Shown: positions 21,458 to 33,948 of the stretch, in pieces | Layout of the letters: every line of letters starts with the position of its first letter | Numbering within the stretch: the first letter of the stretch is position 1 | Source: Takakia lepidozioides | Lineage: Eukaryota; Streptophyta; Takakiopsida; Takakiales; Takakiaceae | Length of the DNA stretch: 60,000 nt | NCBI GenBank assembly: GCA_030704615.1 | Contig: CM060734.1 | Location: forward strand, 1,862,001 to 1,922,000 | Direction of reading: 5' to 3' | The notes under the pieces: model-generated | What the model saw: the letters and a program-made list of their open reading frames with translations, nothing else | Database searches by the model: none | What the model was told of the DNA's origin: nothing | Position numbers and translations under genes: made by a program

Positions 21458-22129
21458 ATGTCGTCTTTACGGAATGCAGTGAAGAGGCGTGCCCACAAGG
21501 AGCGGCCGCAGCCGAGTGAGCGGAGAAGATTGGGGCTGCTCGAGAAGCACAAGGATTATGTTCTGCGTGCCAGAGATTTTCACAAGAAGGAGGAGACTAT
21601 TCGGAATCTGAAGGAGAAAGCAGCGTTCAGAAACCCTGATGAGTTTTATTACAAGATGATTAACTCTAGGACAGTTAATGGGGTGCACAGGTCCAAGAGT
21701 GATGGGAAGCAATACAGTGAGGAGGAAATGCAGTTGATGAGGACTCATGACATTGGCTACTTGCTGACTAAAGCCCAGATTGAAAGGAAGAAGGTGGATA
21801 GGCTGAAGTCTGATTATTATTCTATCAACGACCCTCCCTCCAATAAACATGTGTACTACGCTGACGAGCGGGATGAGGCAGAGAAGCTAGGATCAGAAGC
21901 ACCAGAGAGGCCCCATGGTTCGCGTCAAGTCCCGAATCTGTCCAAGGGCTTGAGAAAAGAGTTGCAAGAACGTAGTGAGAGAGCTGAGAAGCTGCGTCAG
22001 ATGGCCATGACCATGTCATTGCAGAAACAGCTCACAGGGAAGGGCAGAAAGCGTAAATCATGGTCTGACGAAGTCGGCACATGTACAGAACAGCCTGTCT
22101 ATAAATGGCGACAAGAGAGGAAGACTTAA
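21458..22129 (+). CDS. UTP11: U3 snoRNA-associated protein UTP11
   Basis: Component of the small-subunit processome, which in the nucleolus processes 18S pre-rRNA with U3 snoRNA. 223 residues in one exon, close to the usual ~230. The start at 21458 gives the conserved MSSLRNAVKRRAHKERPQP; the body has GLLEKHKDYVLRARDFHKKE, FRNPDEFYYKMINSRT, YLLTKAQIERKKVDRLKS and KHVYYADERDEAEKLG, and it ends PVYKWRQERKT. It is highly basic and helical as in the family. An upstream in-frame extension from 21383 lacks these features and crosses the telo-box leader region, so I reject it. No lesions. The absence of introns is notable, but the telo-box leader argues for a genuine gene, not a retrocopy. Confidence 0.95.
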   Translation: MSSLRNAVKRRAHKERPQPSERRRLGLLEKHKDYVLRARDFHKKEETIRNLKEKAAFRNPDEFYYKMINSRTVNGVHRSKSDGKQYSEEEMQLMRTHDIGYLLTKAQIERKKVDRLKSDYYSINDPPSNKHVYYADERDEAEKLGSEAPERPHGSRQVPNLSKGLRKELQERSERAEKLRQMAMTMSLQKQLTGKGRKRKSWSDEVGTCTEQPVYKWRQERKT

Positions 22130-24529
22130 TTTTGCTGAAGAAGCAGTAATTGCAGTGGCTCTCTTTGAGCCATGCTGACATTGTCCCCTTCCTCAGAGAT
22201 GTGCATGAGAGCGAGGACATGGAAGTTCCAATCATCACTAGCTACCGGTCTTCCTTCCTAAGTCTCCAAAAAGAAACAGGGCCATCAGGGTTCAGGGTAC
22301 TGGCATGCTACTGTTCAAACTGGTTGACTCCCTACATATCTTTCCCACACCCAGATCGATTATCTAGTTACAAATTGGTGCAGACTGCAGAGCCACTTGT
22401 TTCTGATAGCCTCGTAGCAGCTTGTTGTTTTATTGCACCTCTGTGTTCAAATATAGTGTCCAGAGGAGGGGTTCTAGGTTTAATTTTTCTTCGGTTTCTG
22501 TAATTCTGACTGTGTCCCTGGGTCCTTTGGGTCTCTGACAGACATAGTATCTCTATATCTCTCTCCCCGCCCAAACTGAGCATAGGGTCTATGGCCACAA
22601 GTCTAAACAACATCTTATGAGTACATCTCTCTCTCCAATACTGGAGTGAGCCCCTCACAAAGGTAGTGTCTGTTCCCTTTTGTTCCACCTAAACTGGGCA
22701 CGGGGTCTATGGCAAACTATGTCTTATGAATACATTCTCTCTCCCTCAACACACACACACACACACACAGAATGCTAATTTTCCATTCTTTTGCTTTAAG
22801 ATATGCATTGAAGCTCACCTGTAGGAGGAACTTGGCTGCGATGGATCCAGGTGAGGCTGCTTCACCTTCTTTAATTGCCGGAAATACTAAGAGCAAGAGT
22901 CTTAGGGAGTGAGGCTTTGAGCCTCTGTTTGTATGTGTTGATTTTGTACACATACTACTGCTGTTTTGCACTGGGGTTGAAGGATCTATCAGCTTGTACC
23001 TACATGTTAAGGAGTTACCATTAAGGAACATTCCAACCTGTGCTGTTGGTTCCTAAGATATGAATGTGAGGAGGCAGATCTGTTTGTGAGAAGGGCCTAC
23101 CTAGTGTGCATCTGATTGCCACTTACAACACCTGAATACAAATTTTGCAGTAAGGATTTGTAAAGGGAGGTCTGGAGGCAGATCTGGGTTGAGACATTTT
23201 GGGTGTTTGTTATTAGTTATGAAGTCACCAAGCTCACCCTCCCATCCTTGTGGTTAGGGTGAGGTTACTATGTCAATGGTTGCCAAGTAGGCACCAACAG
23301 TTCAAAGGGGTGAGTACACATAATCCTCACTCACCCTCCCTCTTAAGTAGAGTTGTGTCTTACAAATCTTCTTTTGTATCATGAGCTGTCTATTCTCTCT
23401 CACTCACGGAATGCTATAAAAAGTCTTTCTTTTGCTTTAATTTGAAGCTCACCTGTACGAGGCACTTGCAAAGTTTAAGACCTGGTTTCCTAATGTTGTT
23501 TTGGTTGTCCTGGACCCCATCTCTCGTTGTAAGTTCAAAGCTCCTGTTTCTCTCTTTCTCTGCTTGCTTCAAAGGTCAGTTAGATGACCTTATTGGACAT
23601 CATTGGGATGATGTCTATTTAGGCACTTTTTGAGAAGTGTAAGGGCCCATACTCAATGAAATGTAACTGAACTGAAGCACCTCCTTGGACTTCTTGAGAA
23701 GCCTTTGGAAAGCCAAGGTGGAGGTTATTCCATTGCAGACATGGTGACAGTAATTTCTTGGATATAAATTAATATGGAGTTAGAGTAGGCCACCAAGGAA
23801 TTCAAGCTCCACAAGTTTCAAAATGCCATGGCATGGAAGGACCACTCTGCAGGTCATAGTCCTTATGTACCTACACTGAACTTTGGAGTTCTTAGCTGGA
23901 ATAGCGCAGGGGAATAGTGCAAGATAGTGAGAGATTCAGTAAATATTGCTGTAAAGCTTTGCCCTGCACATACCCCTCCTTGCAAACTGAGCCTGCATGA
24001 AATCTGTGCATTCAGAGTCAGACAACCCATCCTTGGAGCATGCACTGCATAATGCTGATCACTCACATTCTCAACTTGTAACCACTCTCTCTAGCAATAA
24101 ATCAATTTCTCAGAAATAGGGGGCAGATTGATTGTACAGATTTCTATCAACCCATTGTCTGGCTTGCCAAGCCAAGCATTCAATAAGAATTACCTTCATG
24201 CGGGTAGTTCCGTTCATCATCAACTTGGACGATTACTAGAAGGATGGTATGTGGAAACGCCATCACACTTCCAATTAAGACGGTAGTCCCGAAGTAGCAG
24301 CCACTCTTTAGTGAAACGGCCGGACCTCCAGATGAGCTGTCTGGCGAGGAGGGTGCGAGGAGGATTGTGGGTGCGCAGGTGCAGGATGCTGCATGCAAAG
24401 CAGATGGAGGGGCTTGCAATGTGGTGGAGATAGCTCTGATTTGTGGAGTTGAAGGGGATCGGACTTGAGTCTGTCCTTCTTGGGATCCTTTCTGGTGCGG
24501 CAGCACATAGTTTTCAAAGCAAGAGAAAG
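22130..24529. other. No recognised gene; 3' flank of UTP11
   Basis: Contains a (CA)n microsatellite at about 22749-22769. A diverged direct duplication is also present: the segment from attctctctc through gaagctcacctgta occurs at about 22728-22832 and again at about 23391-23470, and a further related gtctatggc/cttatga segment lies near 22580-22635. The last part (24180-24529) is the presumed promoter of the zinc-finger gene. Confidence 0.5.
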
Positions 24530-27500
24530 ATGCATCCCAGGCAACGGGCAGCTGGGTTCAGATCGTCTCGTAGTCCACCTGCGCCTTCGCGGTATCAGTC
24601 AAAGGCGCGAGATTTTGAAACTTCGAGGCCCCCAGATTGGGATTTCACTCGGGTTGCTGATCCACCGGGCTATGGGACCTCGAAGTATCTCCCCATAAAC
24701 CCTAGAGAAGCTTTCGACGACCCAGGGGATCGAGTGGAGGAGAGCATGAGGAGGGAAGCACATAGGTTGGCCGCTGAATACTTTGCATCGAAAGGTCTTG
24801 CTTCAGAGAAATTGGCAACTAGAGGAGGCCGAGCCAGTGATGTGCCAGACAAATTTGCATCATATCTAGATCCGAACCCTGCCACCACTGCTCTATCCGA
24901 CCCCCGGAGGCTGGTACGTGAAGATGGAGGGGATCGTGCGACGCAGTTTCGCAGTCTGTATAGCGATCCTGATGATTTTTATCCGGAAAGCAAGTATCCG
25001 TCATATCGACAGTCCGAGAAGCATTCCTACGATGACAGTAGATATTCTAGGCCGCTTGTGCTCGAGTCTAGAAAGTTTGACAATCCGTTGGCAGGCAGGG
25101 ATGCGGCACCAAGGACACACTTTGAGAGTCTGACGAAAGACCCCACAGTCGGTCTAATGGGCAGCACGAGTATGTATGAACATTATCTGCGCACAGGGGC
25201 ACTGGGAGGTTCCTCTCGTGAGCTCCTAGGGAACGATGGAAGGGAGCCTTCCACGTACAATCTAAGCTCAGACTATGACGCATACCTCCCTCAGAAGGAA
25301 GCGAGACAACCACAAAGAGAGCGGGGGAAAAGGCCGTACGATGGTGAAAGGAAGGGCGGTGGCCATCGAAGGAATGATGGGTTTGGGGGCAAGCGAAGGA
25401 ACAGGTCTCTGGGGACCTACGACAGTGGTGACACCCACAATGAAACTGGGGTCAAGGCTGCATTTCCCGCACATCATCCAGCCTCGTATATGACAATGCT
25501 CGAAGTGGACAGTGCCAGGAGGCGTGGGGATCCTGACTACAGGCTGGAAGATTACGACTTTACTGACAGTGCTGCTGGAACCCTCTCTCACGAAGAACTT
25601 GGAAGGCATGTGGCCCAGAGCATGGGCGTGAGAAGAGAAAGGCTCCAGGAGCGAGCAGGATTTCAAGGTGGGAAGCGGACTGTTCTCAATTCTCAGTTTG
25701 TGGAGGACCTTTCTAGAGGGAAGGATGAGTTCCGGGATCGAGCGCCGGGAAGTACGGGAGGAGGTCTAGGTGGTCGGATTCCACAGACTTTGGGTTATCT
25801 TGGTGAGAGTGAGAGGGCTTTCCTCCAGTTGGACAGTGAAGGGAATTCCCGTTCTTTCAGTGGTCGAGGGGAGAGGCTTCTGGAAGGATCCCCTAGTTTT
25901 GAAGTCGAGGGTGCTCACCGAGCTCTGACAAGGTTGCGGCCTCCTCCCTCGCTTGAGGACAACAGACTTGAATCCATGAGGTTTAATTCAGACACTGGCA
26001 ATTACAGGATTGCTAGTGGGAGTTTGGTGGATAAGGACAAGCAGCTCTATCCCTCCTTTGAGAGAGACCGAGTACGAGTGGGTGAGGCAGAATCTCTTGT
26101 GCACAGCACTTTTGAGAGGTACAGCTTTGACTTAATTTTTTCTCTCCTTCCAATCTGCAGTACCCTTCGATGCGTGAAATGGATGAGAGGCTGATTGTTC
26201 TGGGGGATGAATAGTAAGGCGACTGGGCTGTGTGTGTATCTGATATTTCTGGTCTGTTTTCTAGGCCTGACACAGGTTTAATGGATCCAGTGGCAGGTAT
26301 GAAGTTGGTAAGGGAGATGTTGCTGATATATATGGGGAAGGTAGTATTGCTGAGTCAAGGCATCCATCATACAGAGACCCGCCAGGGTTCTCATTAGGGG
26401 CTCACCACCAATCAAATGCATGGAGGCAAAGAAATGGTGATGTATCAGGAATTGGTCAGCCATCTTCACTTCAGGATATTAATAGGCATGGCAACCTTCA
26501 ACATGACAACCTTGCTTCAATGAGTCAGCCAGGGTGTACTCCAGCTGCTTTCAATACTCGCCAGTCAGCCTCACATGTTCAGAGGGATCAGTTCACAGGC
26601 AAGAGACCTTCGACGTTTGATAAGCGAAGGCTAGATTTTGGAACAAGAGATCGGAAGAGGCTTTCTAATTCCCCCCGCAATACGAGGACCAGTGCCCGGG
26701 GTATGCGTCCTAGAAAGTTCAAAAAGTGGCAGAAAGGGCGTGAGTTTCCCGAAAGACCTGGGAGTGCTTCACAAGCAGAAGAACTCTTTCGCATGCATAA
26801 CCAGAGGGCTCATAAACCTTCATTTGAGCAGGAGATCCCTGAAAGCAAAGCCAGTGGCCCACATCGTATCCCCTCCCTACGTGGTCCGTCCCCAAAAGAG
26901 AGCAGTAGCAAAGATGAAGACTCTGACTGGGATGCTGGTATGGAGGTGAAACCAGCAAGTGTGCTGCAAAACAACAGCGGGCCCTCGTGGGCTGAGCCCT
27001 CACAGCAATCACACCCAGACTGGACGGCTTTCAATGGGGACAAGGCTGGGCCATCTGATTGGAATGAGAAAGGGGAAAAGCAGGATTCTGCACCACGTAC
27101 AGAAGATGAGAAAGAGCTTGATGCACTGTTGCGTGTGCAGCAGGTGGCATCTGTCAGTTCACGTCAATTTTTGAAAGAGATATCTGAGGATGATGATGAT
27201 GATGATGAGGATGGGGATGAGGATGATGTCTACAACGACGAGGATGGTGAAGTGGGCTCCTTGATGGGGGATTCACTGGCCTCAGATGATGAGGTACTGG
27301 ACCAAGATTCTGGAATGGACACCAAAGAAGAGGAGGGGAATGAGGTTGGGTCAACTGAGGTGTCTATTAAGAGCAAAGAGGAGAAGGCATACGAGTACTT
27401 TGTCAAAGTATTTGAAGAGAATGGGGATTTGCGGAAGTTGTACGAGGAGCAACGCAACTGTGGTAGCTTTGAGTGCCTTGTGTGTGTTGGTGACGGTGCT

Positions 27501-28615
27501 AGGTGAGTTCCTCCTAGTATTCAATTTGGGAATGTCTATGATGCAACTCAAATCTGTATTGCTAATATAAATTTTGCAGCATATAAATCTTGGTTTTATT
27601 AGTCATCTTATTATTGGACACTACTTTCTGTCAATCTTCCCTGGTGGTTTGCAATATACAAGATTGTTGCTGTAGCCTTGTATGATACGGGGAAGGAATA
27701 TACTTGGGTAAATTTGAAGCAGTGTTATCCCTCCATTTCCACCCAGAATTCGAGAGAACAGGGCTCTGCTACATTTATCTACAGCCTACCACATTATGTT
27801 GTTATTGGAAAGTGGCAAGGCTGTGAGAAGAGGAAAGGGTTGATGGTTGTGTTGCAGGGCTAAGAAGAAGTTTCCAGATGTAAGTGGCTTGGTGCAGCAT
27901 TCAACGAAAATCTTGAAGACCAAGAAGCTTTCTGAGCACCGTGGGTATGCACGCGCCATATGCTATGTATTGGGCTGGGACCCACTGGGCCCTCCACAGC
28001 CGGCCGCTCGTGTTGGATTGCTGGCACCCAGGGGTTGCATTCCAGTCATTGAAAACCCCCCTCTGCCTTTGGAGACACCTGCGACGAAGGTGACATCATG
28101 TGCAATCTTTCTTACTGTCTCTGCATGTTTTTGATCAGGCAGACTCGTTTCCATGTGCTCTGGCTGGTTGTGGTTGGGTCCTTCATTATTTTCTGATTTG
28201 GTTCCTGAATCGTCCAAGACACCATGAATGTCAATCCAAACCATGCGATAAATTTGACAGCTCCTGCAAATGTGAAAGAATGTGTAATTTTAGCTGAACA
28301 CTATGCAATTAAGAACAATTATTACTTTGGTAGGGAGGCCTTCATAGGCGGGCCATGAGCTTTCTCCTTGTGTGCGGTTGTTACCTGGTCTTGTTTCGGT
28401 TTTGTACGTACTGTTGTGAATGCATGACGCAGTCCATAGGTACTGCACAAACCCCTTCACAAATGAGGCCTTTTGGAACTTGGGCAGGGAAGTGGAGGAG
28501 CAAAGTGGCTAAGATCTATTCCTGGTGGGTCTTGCAGGAAGATGATACTGGAGTTGAGAGCCCAAGTGCAAAACACACAAAAGTCACCTCAGAGGCAGCC
28601 CCCGTGGCAGAGTAA
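24530..28615 (+). CDS. Acidic plant C2H2 zinc-finger protein, four exons
   Basis: Predicted exons 24530-26118, 26276-27502, 27858-28089 and 28538-28615, all with GT-AG junctions and matching phases, encode about 1041 residues. The start is the first in-frame ATG. Residues 1-830 are low-complexity, rich in Arg, Ser, Asp, Gly and Tyr, with RRNDGFGGKRRNRS and a basic PRKFKKWQKGREF segment; a run of acidic residues begins near 832 (EISEDDDDDDEDGDEDD). The only folded region is near the C-terminus: YEYFVKVFEENGDLRKLYEE, then FECLVC, QHSTKILKTKK and EHRGYARAICYVLGWD, a zinc finger with ligands near Cys930, Cys933, His953 and His966. A plant family with a [FC]CLVC...QH...H finger and LGWD tail is known, some members with XS-type domains; I recognise the resemblance from memory only. 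Probably nuclear RNA or DNA binding (inference). Exon 4 is the least certain. Confidence 0.75.
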
Positions 28616-31600
28616 CACATGGAGGTACGTTAAGTTTTTCATGTTTGAACTGCTATGGAGGCTTCCATACTCCTACTCTCTCCCTCTTTTATGGTTGTCC
28701 TACATTCGATCATCATCGGTTAATCAGAGTTCCTATCGTTGAGCTCCCTGTGGAACTCAAATGTGGATCGATCCCTTCATTGGAGTCCTGCTTACTCTTT
28801 TCTCTCTACTGACTGCATTTCCCTTTCATTCATTTCTAGTGGGATATGCCAATATTCACGATCCTTTGAAGCAGCAGGACTTTTATTCATGTCCTTTTAG
28901 GACCCAGGTGAATCGGCCCATTTGGAACATGGTGTCTTTCTCAGACCTGCCAATTAGCAGCGCATTGGTTCACGAAATATCACGTACTTCGTCTGTGGAT
29001 GGCATACGGAACTGGGGTTATGATACTCCCTTCCAATTCTGGAATCCCTATTTGTTGAGCTATGGTTCAGCAGTTCACTTCTTAATCTCATGTTCTTTCC
29101 TCTCCTCATCGCAGCAACAAATTGGATAACCTTTTGTAGAGCCAGGAAGTGCTGAATTGGGGAAGCGCTTATGGCAGGAATGGAGACCTGTAGCATATAT
29201 CCCTGTGCTGTTGACAGGCACATAAACCCAACCCAAGCCTGGCATTGTTGCCCAGGATGCAAAGGCAAATTGCTACAGAACAACATCGGCAATGCAACCC
29301 CTGAGACTGCACATCTCTCAACCACCCGCCTCTCGTTATTACTCCTTCACCTCAGCTATTTTGTCCATTTTGAAAGCTTCTTGTCAGATCTCAAGATGTC
29401 TCGTGTTACTGCTGCAATTTGTGATCACCTTGAAAGTGGATCCCATTTTTACTGATCCATGGCGAACTTTGGAGGTATCTTAGCCTTCATGGCCTTGGCA
29501 TCTAAGTCTCTTCACGGTTTTGTACTCAAATTTACACATAATCAACTTCTCCCTTCGTATACGTCAAAACCGCCTTCTTGACACCACCTGCATTGTGGTT
29601 CTATCTTTTTTGGACTGTAAGCCTACCTCTTCCTTGCACCTTACTGCATTTAGATCACACTTGCGTGGCACCAAAGGCGTTGGGGGGATGCCTTCTCTTC
29701 AAGAGGCAGGTCAAGTGTGGGGTACATGGTTTCCGAAACATTGGATTGTTCAGTCTCAACCACATTTTTTGTAGCCTTCTAGCAGGTACCTGCCACCCTA
29801 TTAGGACGTTACCCGAGCTTTCTGAATTCTGTGCCTAGTTATGAAGGAATGTTTTCTTCGGGGAGTACTTTCTGCAATTGCACGGAGCAATGCCAGGAGA
29901 TCGCAGCTTGAAACACGTCTGGAATGAGCTGCACAAGGGAAGTGGTTTCCTTTTTGTATTTCCTTACATGTCAAGAATGATGGTATCAGTCTTGAAGTAA
30001 GAGCAACCATTGAGAACTATTCTTGGTAAAACCAACTGTCCTGGTTTTACCTTGATGAGAGGTTATGGAGAAAACCACCTCCTCCCTTCATAAGTACTCT
30101 ACATGGCAGAATTGGCAGGTTTCACGACTCTGCCCAAGTGCAACCCTAATGCCTTCTTGGAGTACTTTCCTCAGTGTGCTCACTTTCTTTCCTATGTATT
30201 ATCGGGAGTTCTCTCAAAGGCAGTAAGAGAGTTTCCTGTCTAAAAGGTTTTAGGAGATACCCCCTTCATTCTTTGTGCTTTCATATGGTGGCAGACACTT
30301 ACACGGGGACACCTTGGCTTTGCTGCTCACCGATGATCCCACACCAATACTGTATTTCAAAGGGCATGCTCAGTTTCTGAAGCTCTGCAAGTGGCACTGA
30401 TAGTGTTGGTTACACTCCTCACTACACTTTTCCCTTTCTCCCATCTGGATTTCTTATTCGACTGTTCGTTGGCGCCTTCTGAAAGACCCATAGATCGGGG
30501 TTGTATCTCACTTGCATCCCATCTCCTATTGATATAGGTTAGTGGGTCTCCTATGCAGCGCTATACCCTGAAGGCTGGAGATGTGGAGTCGGCCTCCCTG
30601 GTATGCTTGAGGGGGATATTTGTGGGGGACATACTCCAGAGGAACAGTACATCTACGCAACAGAAAGGAACAAAGCTTTCGGGTGGATATTCTGTATACG
30701 ACTGTAAGATAGCCTGTGATTACGCTAAAAATTTTAGATTCCCTCAAATTTTGATCCTTTGGCCAAAATCCAAGAGACCTGGTAACCTGGTGGCAACTTA
30801 TTGACACTGCCCTGGTGTGAACTGTTGAGCTATGAGTATCTTATTTGGGCTTAGAAAGTTACTAGCTCTCTGAAGAGCCCAAGATCTTGGTTTTCAACAA
30901 GCTTGACACTACCTGTTTGTGACTGCACTTGACTGATTTTGGCCAACATCTAGGCCAAACAATGCTGCACCAAAATGGTTGACAACAATTACCGCTTCAG
31001 TCAATTTTTCTTGTAGTTTTACTCAAGCGGAAGAATGGGATATGTACCCTGCTATGACGTGATTTTTTGTGCCACAGGAAACCTTCCGGCAGTCTTCATG
31101 GTGGAAACATGTCTTCCTTCTTTCCCAATCTTTTTCTATTGCTGTTGCAGACTTTTAGATCAAAAGGTTGCCTCCAGTGAGTACTTCAATTTGTAGCATT
31201 TGTGTCCCACGGCTGTTAGGACACACATATCTTGTTCTCAGACCCTCCAGTACCAGTGCCCAGGATCTTTCATGCCCAATGGTATTCGATTGCACGCACT
31301 CACAAAAAGGTGTTACCATCATTTGAGATCATAACCAATTGCCTATGCTTCACATTGCATACAGTTGAAACAGGAGGTTCTCCGTTGCAGAGCTTGAACA
31401 ATTAATATGGCCCATTTGGATTACCATTCTCCTAGTGATTGCAGCATCACATCCCAACTCGTCAGCTTAGGCACGTAACTGTGATATTGTGGCATGTGTG
31501 GGAGTGTCCAGCTCTCACTAAAAAACATAATTACACTGACTAGGGGTGTTAGATCCACAGCCTAAAGAAAGTGATAACAAAAAGAAGAGGAAGTTGCCTT

Positions 31601-33948
31601 TGTCTTGGTGGCTGTAGTTGCAAACAGTTCAACCTCTGATCTGAAGACAACCCTGGCACCCTAGGGCAAATAAAAGAACTCCAAGGCTTCATCGCAGCTG
31701 ATTGCATTTTGCTTCTGGGGCTCCTGCAAGCTTTGGTACCATGCCCTGCCATTTTCTCATCATGGATTGAGAAAAAGCCTGCAAAGATACTTAATAGGTT
31801 GTAAATTAAGTTTCTAACCAAGCACATAAGCTTTGCTGAACTTGCAAGTCCTGTTGTTACCTCAGCAATTTCCGAGTCTCAAATTGTGAATGGTGTTTTG
31901 TTACACCATGCAAGAATTTTGTTGAGCATAGGAAGACTCATATTTTACTAGCTGTCTTTGTGGTTTGAGAGTAGGAAGACTTGATCATGCTCTGCCAAGA
32001 ATGTTTTCCTCAGATTATCACTGGCAAAATCCAAATATGTCCCACACTGCATCGTCAAACTAGGATGCAGTTTATTGAGGATGTTAATTCAGACTGTCAG
32101 ATCAGAATGGTTCATGATGTTGATTGCTTGTATCTTTTATCAAAGATGACAAAGGGCCTGGGATTGAATAGTTAATGCCATGTTTTGAGCAAGGACAAGG
32201 TGGACCTTGCACACATGCATTAAACAAAGGCAGAATGGATGGTATCAAGTGCTACACATGTTTTAGGATGGTTGATGCCTTGTGCAATGTGTTGCAATGC
32301 AAGGTAGGTATGTTCTCATCTAGCAAATGTCTCATTTCTGTGCCAAGAGAAAATAAATGAGTGATGCACTTTGTATCTAGCATAGAGGTTCACTGTCAAG
32401 TAATTTTCAGCTGGTCCACAGACTGGAGGGCCAGTAGACTGGTCTCATCCAAAGTGATACCTTCATTATCAGCAAACACTCTGCCTTGTGTGACTACTAT
32501 CTTATTTGGATTTAACCAAACCAAGTGCTCCTTTATCTCCAAAGGTTGTGCTCCAATCATTCACTCTTAACATGATGGGACAAGATTCTGTAATTCATGG
32601 CAAGCAGGTGAGGTGCAGAGGTCGCAAAACATTCAGACTACAAGTGTGGGCATGAGAAGGGTTGGTGCCTATTATGGGCAGCGGTCTCTTACATGTCCTT
32701 GATGCCGCCATATATCTTCCTCTCTCTTTCAGGAAATCATCTTAGATTACTATTTTCCTAATCTCCAACCCCCTCACAATTGAAGCATCTAACTACAGCT
32801 CTTTATCTCAACTTGAGCAGGTCAAGGAGCTGAATGTGTACCCCCGAGAAAATTAGAAATTTCACCTTGGTTCTGAGGGATTACATTGGATGGATCCTTT
32901 GTCACAAACTCACCAGAATCCGAAAAAGCTGCCTAGCATGTTTCTTCTTGTCATGGTGCACAAACACCAGCCGCCAATCACTTGTTCACGCTGCCCCAGC
33001 AAGAGCAATAGGGGAGGCATCGAAGCAGATCACAGGACAGAGAGGGAGGCTTCAGTCCCAGTATGTAGCACCATAACAAATACTCATGAATCACCTGTCA
33101 AAAAAAAGCCTAGCTGACTGCTTTTCTTCGACAGGACGCCAGTTAACCTCTGTATCAAATTCAGGCGAATCCGACCAGTAGCACATTGTGCCCTCTCCAC
33201 TGGGCAGGCAGCTGGGAAGCCAAGATGCACTCATTTGGCACAGAGCTTCTGCATAAGAGCCCTTGAATACAAGTATTCTGGGATTTGCGATGGATTTGCG
33301 GCTCAAGTGTCTGATCCCTTCCAAAGTCTGCAAGATTTATAATCCGGCCCTTTTAGCTACAATTAGGATATTTGGATTATATTCCTAATCCACTGAATCA
33401 CTCCTAGATGTCATCCATTACAGCCAACCCAGCTCTTAAAGAAAAGATCATTGGATTATTTGGTCAACTAATGTGTGGATAACTGAGGCTTTCAAGTCCT
33501 TGGGAGAGGCTGTTTCCCTGGTTATGGTTGTTAGAGGGTGTCCATATTCCCAACAGAAGGCCCAACAGTAGCTCCTTTCAGGGGTGAAATAACACCATAA
33601 TCCGCGCTTCGGTCTTGGGACTGACTCTGCTAGTGTGAACTCTGTGAAGTCCACAGAAAATCACCCTCTTCATATTCAACGTCCTTGATGCTTTGAGAAT
33701 CCACATAAGTCCAAACCCCCAAACATGAAGCACTATGTCGTTTTCGTCTGCAACCTGTTAACAATCCTATACTAAGGTTTTAGCGACATCAATGTTGTGG
33801 TTCCATGATCATCCATGCGTAGTGATCATCGCTGTTCGCAGCATACAGAAAGTGCAGACCTGAGTATGGCCCGACTTGTTCCTTCCAACTTCGCTTAAAT
33901 ATTTATGACAAGATCAAAGGCTTTCGGAGTGTACACGTTGCATGTTTT
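28616..33948. other. No recognised gene
   Basis: More than 5 kb without a frame or motif I can name. The longest frames (28761-29129 on plus, 28954-29325 on minus, 33091-33333 on minus) lack domains. The first kilobase may hold the 3' UTR of the zinc-finger gene. Old transposon debris is likely but not demonstrable by eye. Confidence 0.5.

Noticed and set aside
26119-26160. A 42-base intron (gtacag...ctgcag) in the zinc-finger gene
   Set aside because: Too short for a plant intron and it leads to an early stop. The acceptor at 26275 gives a 157-base intron and keeps the long downstream frame in phase.
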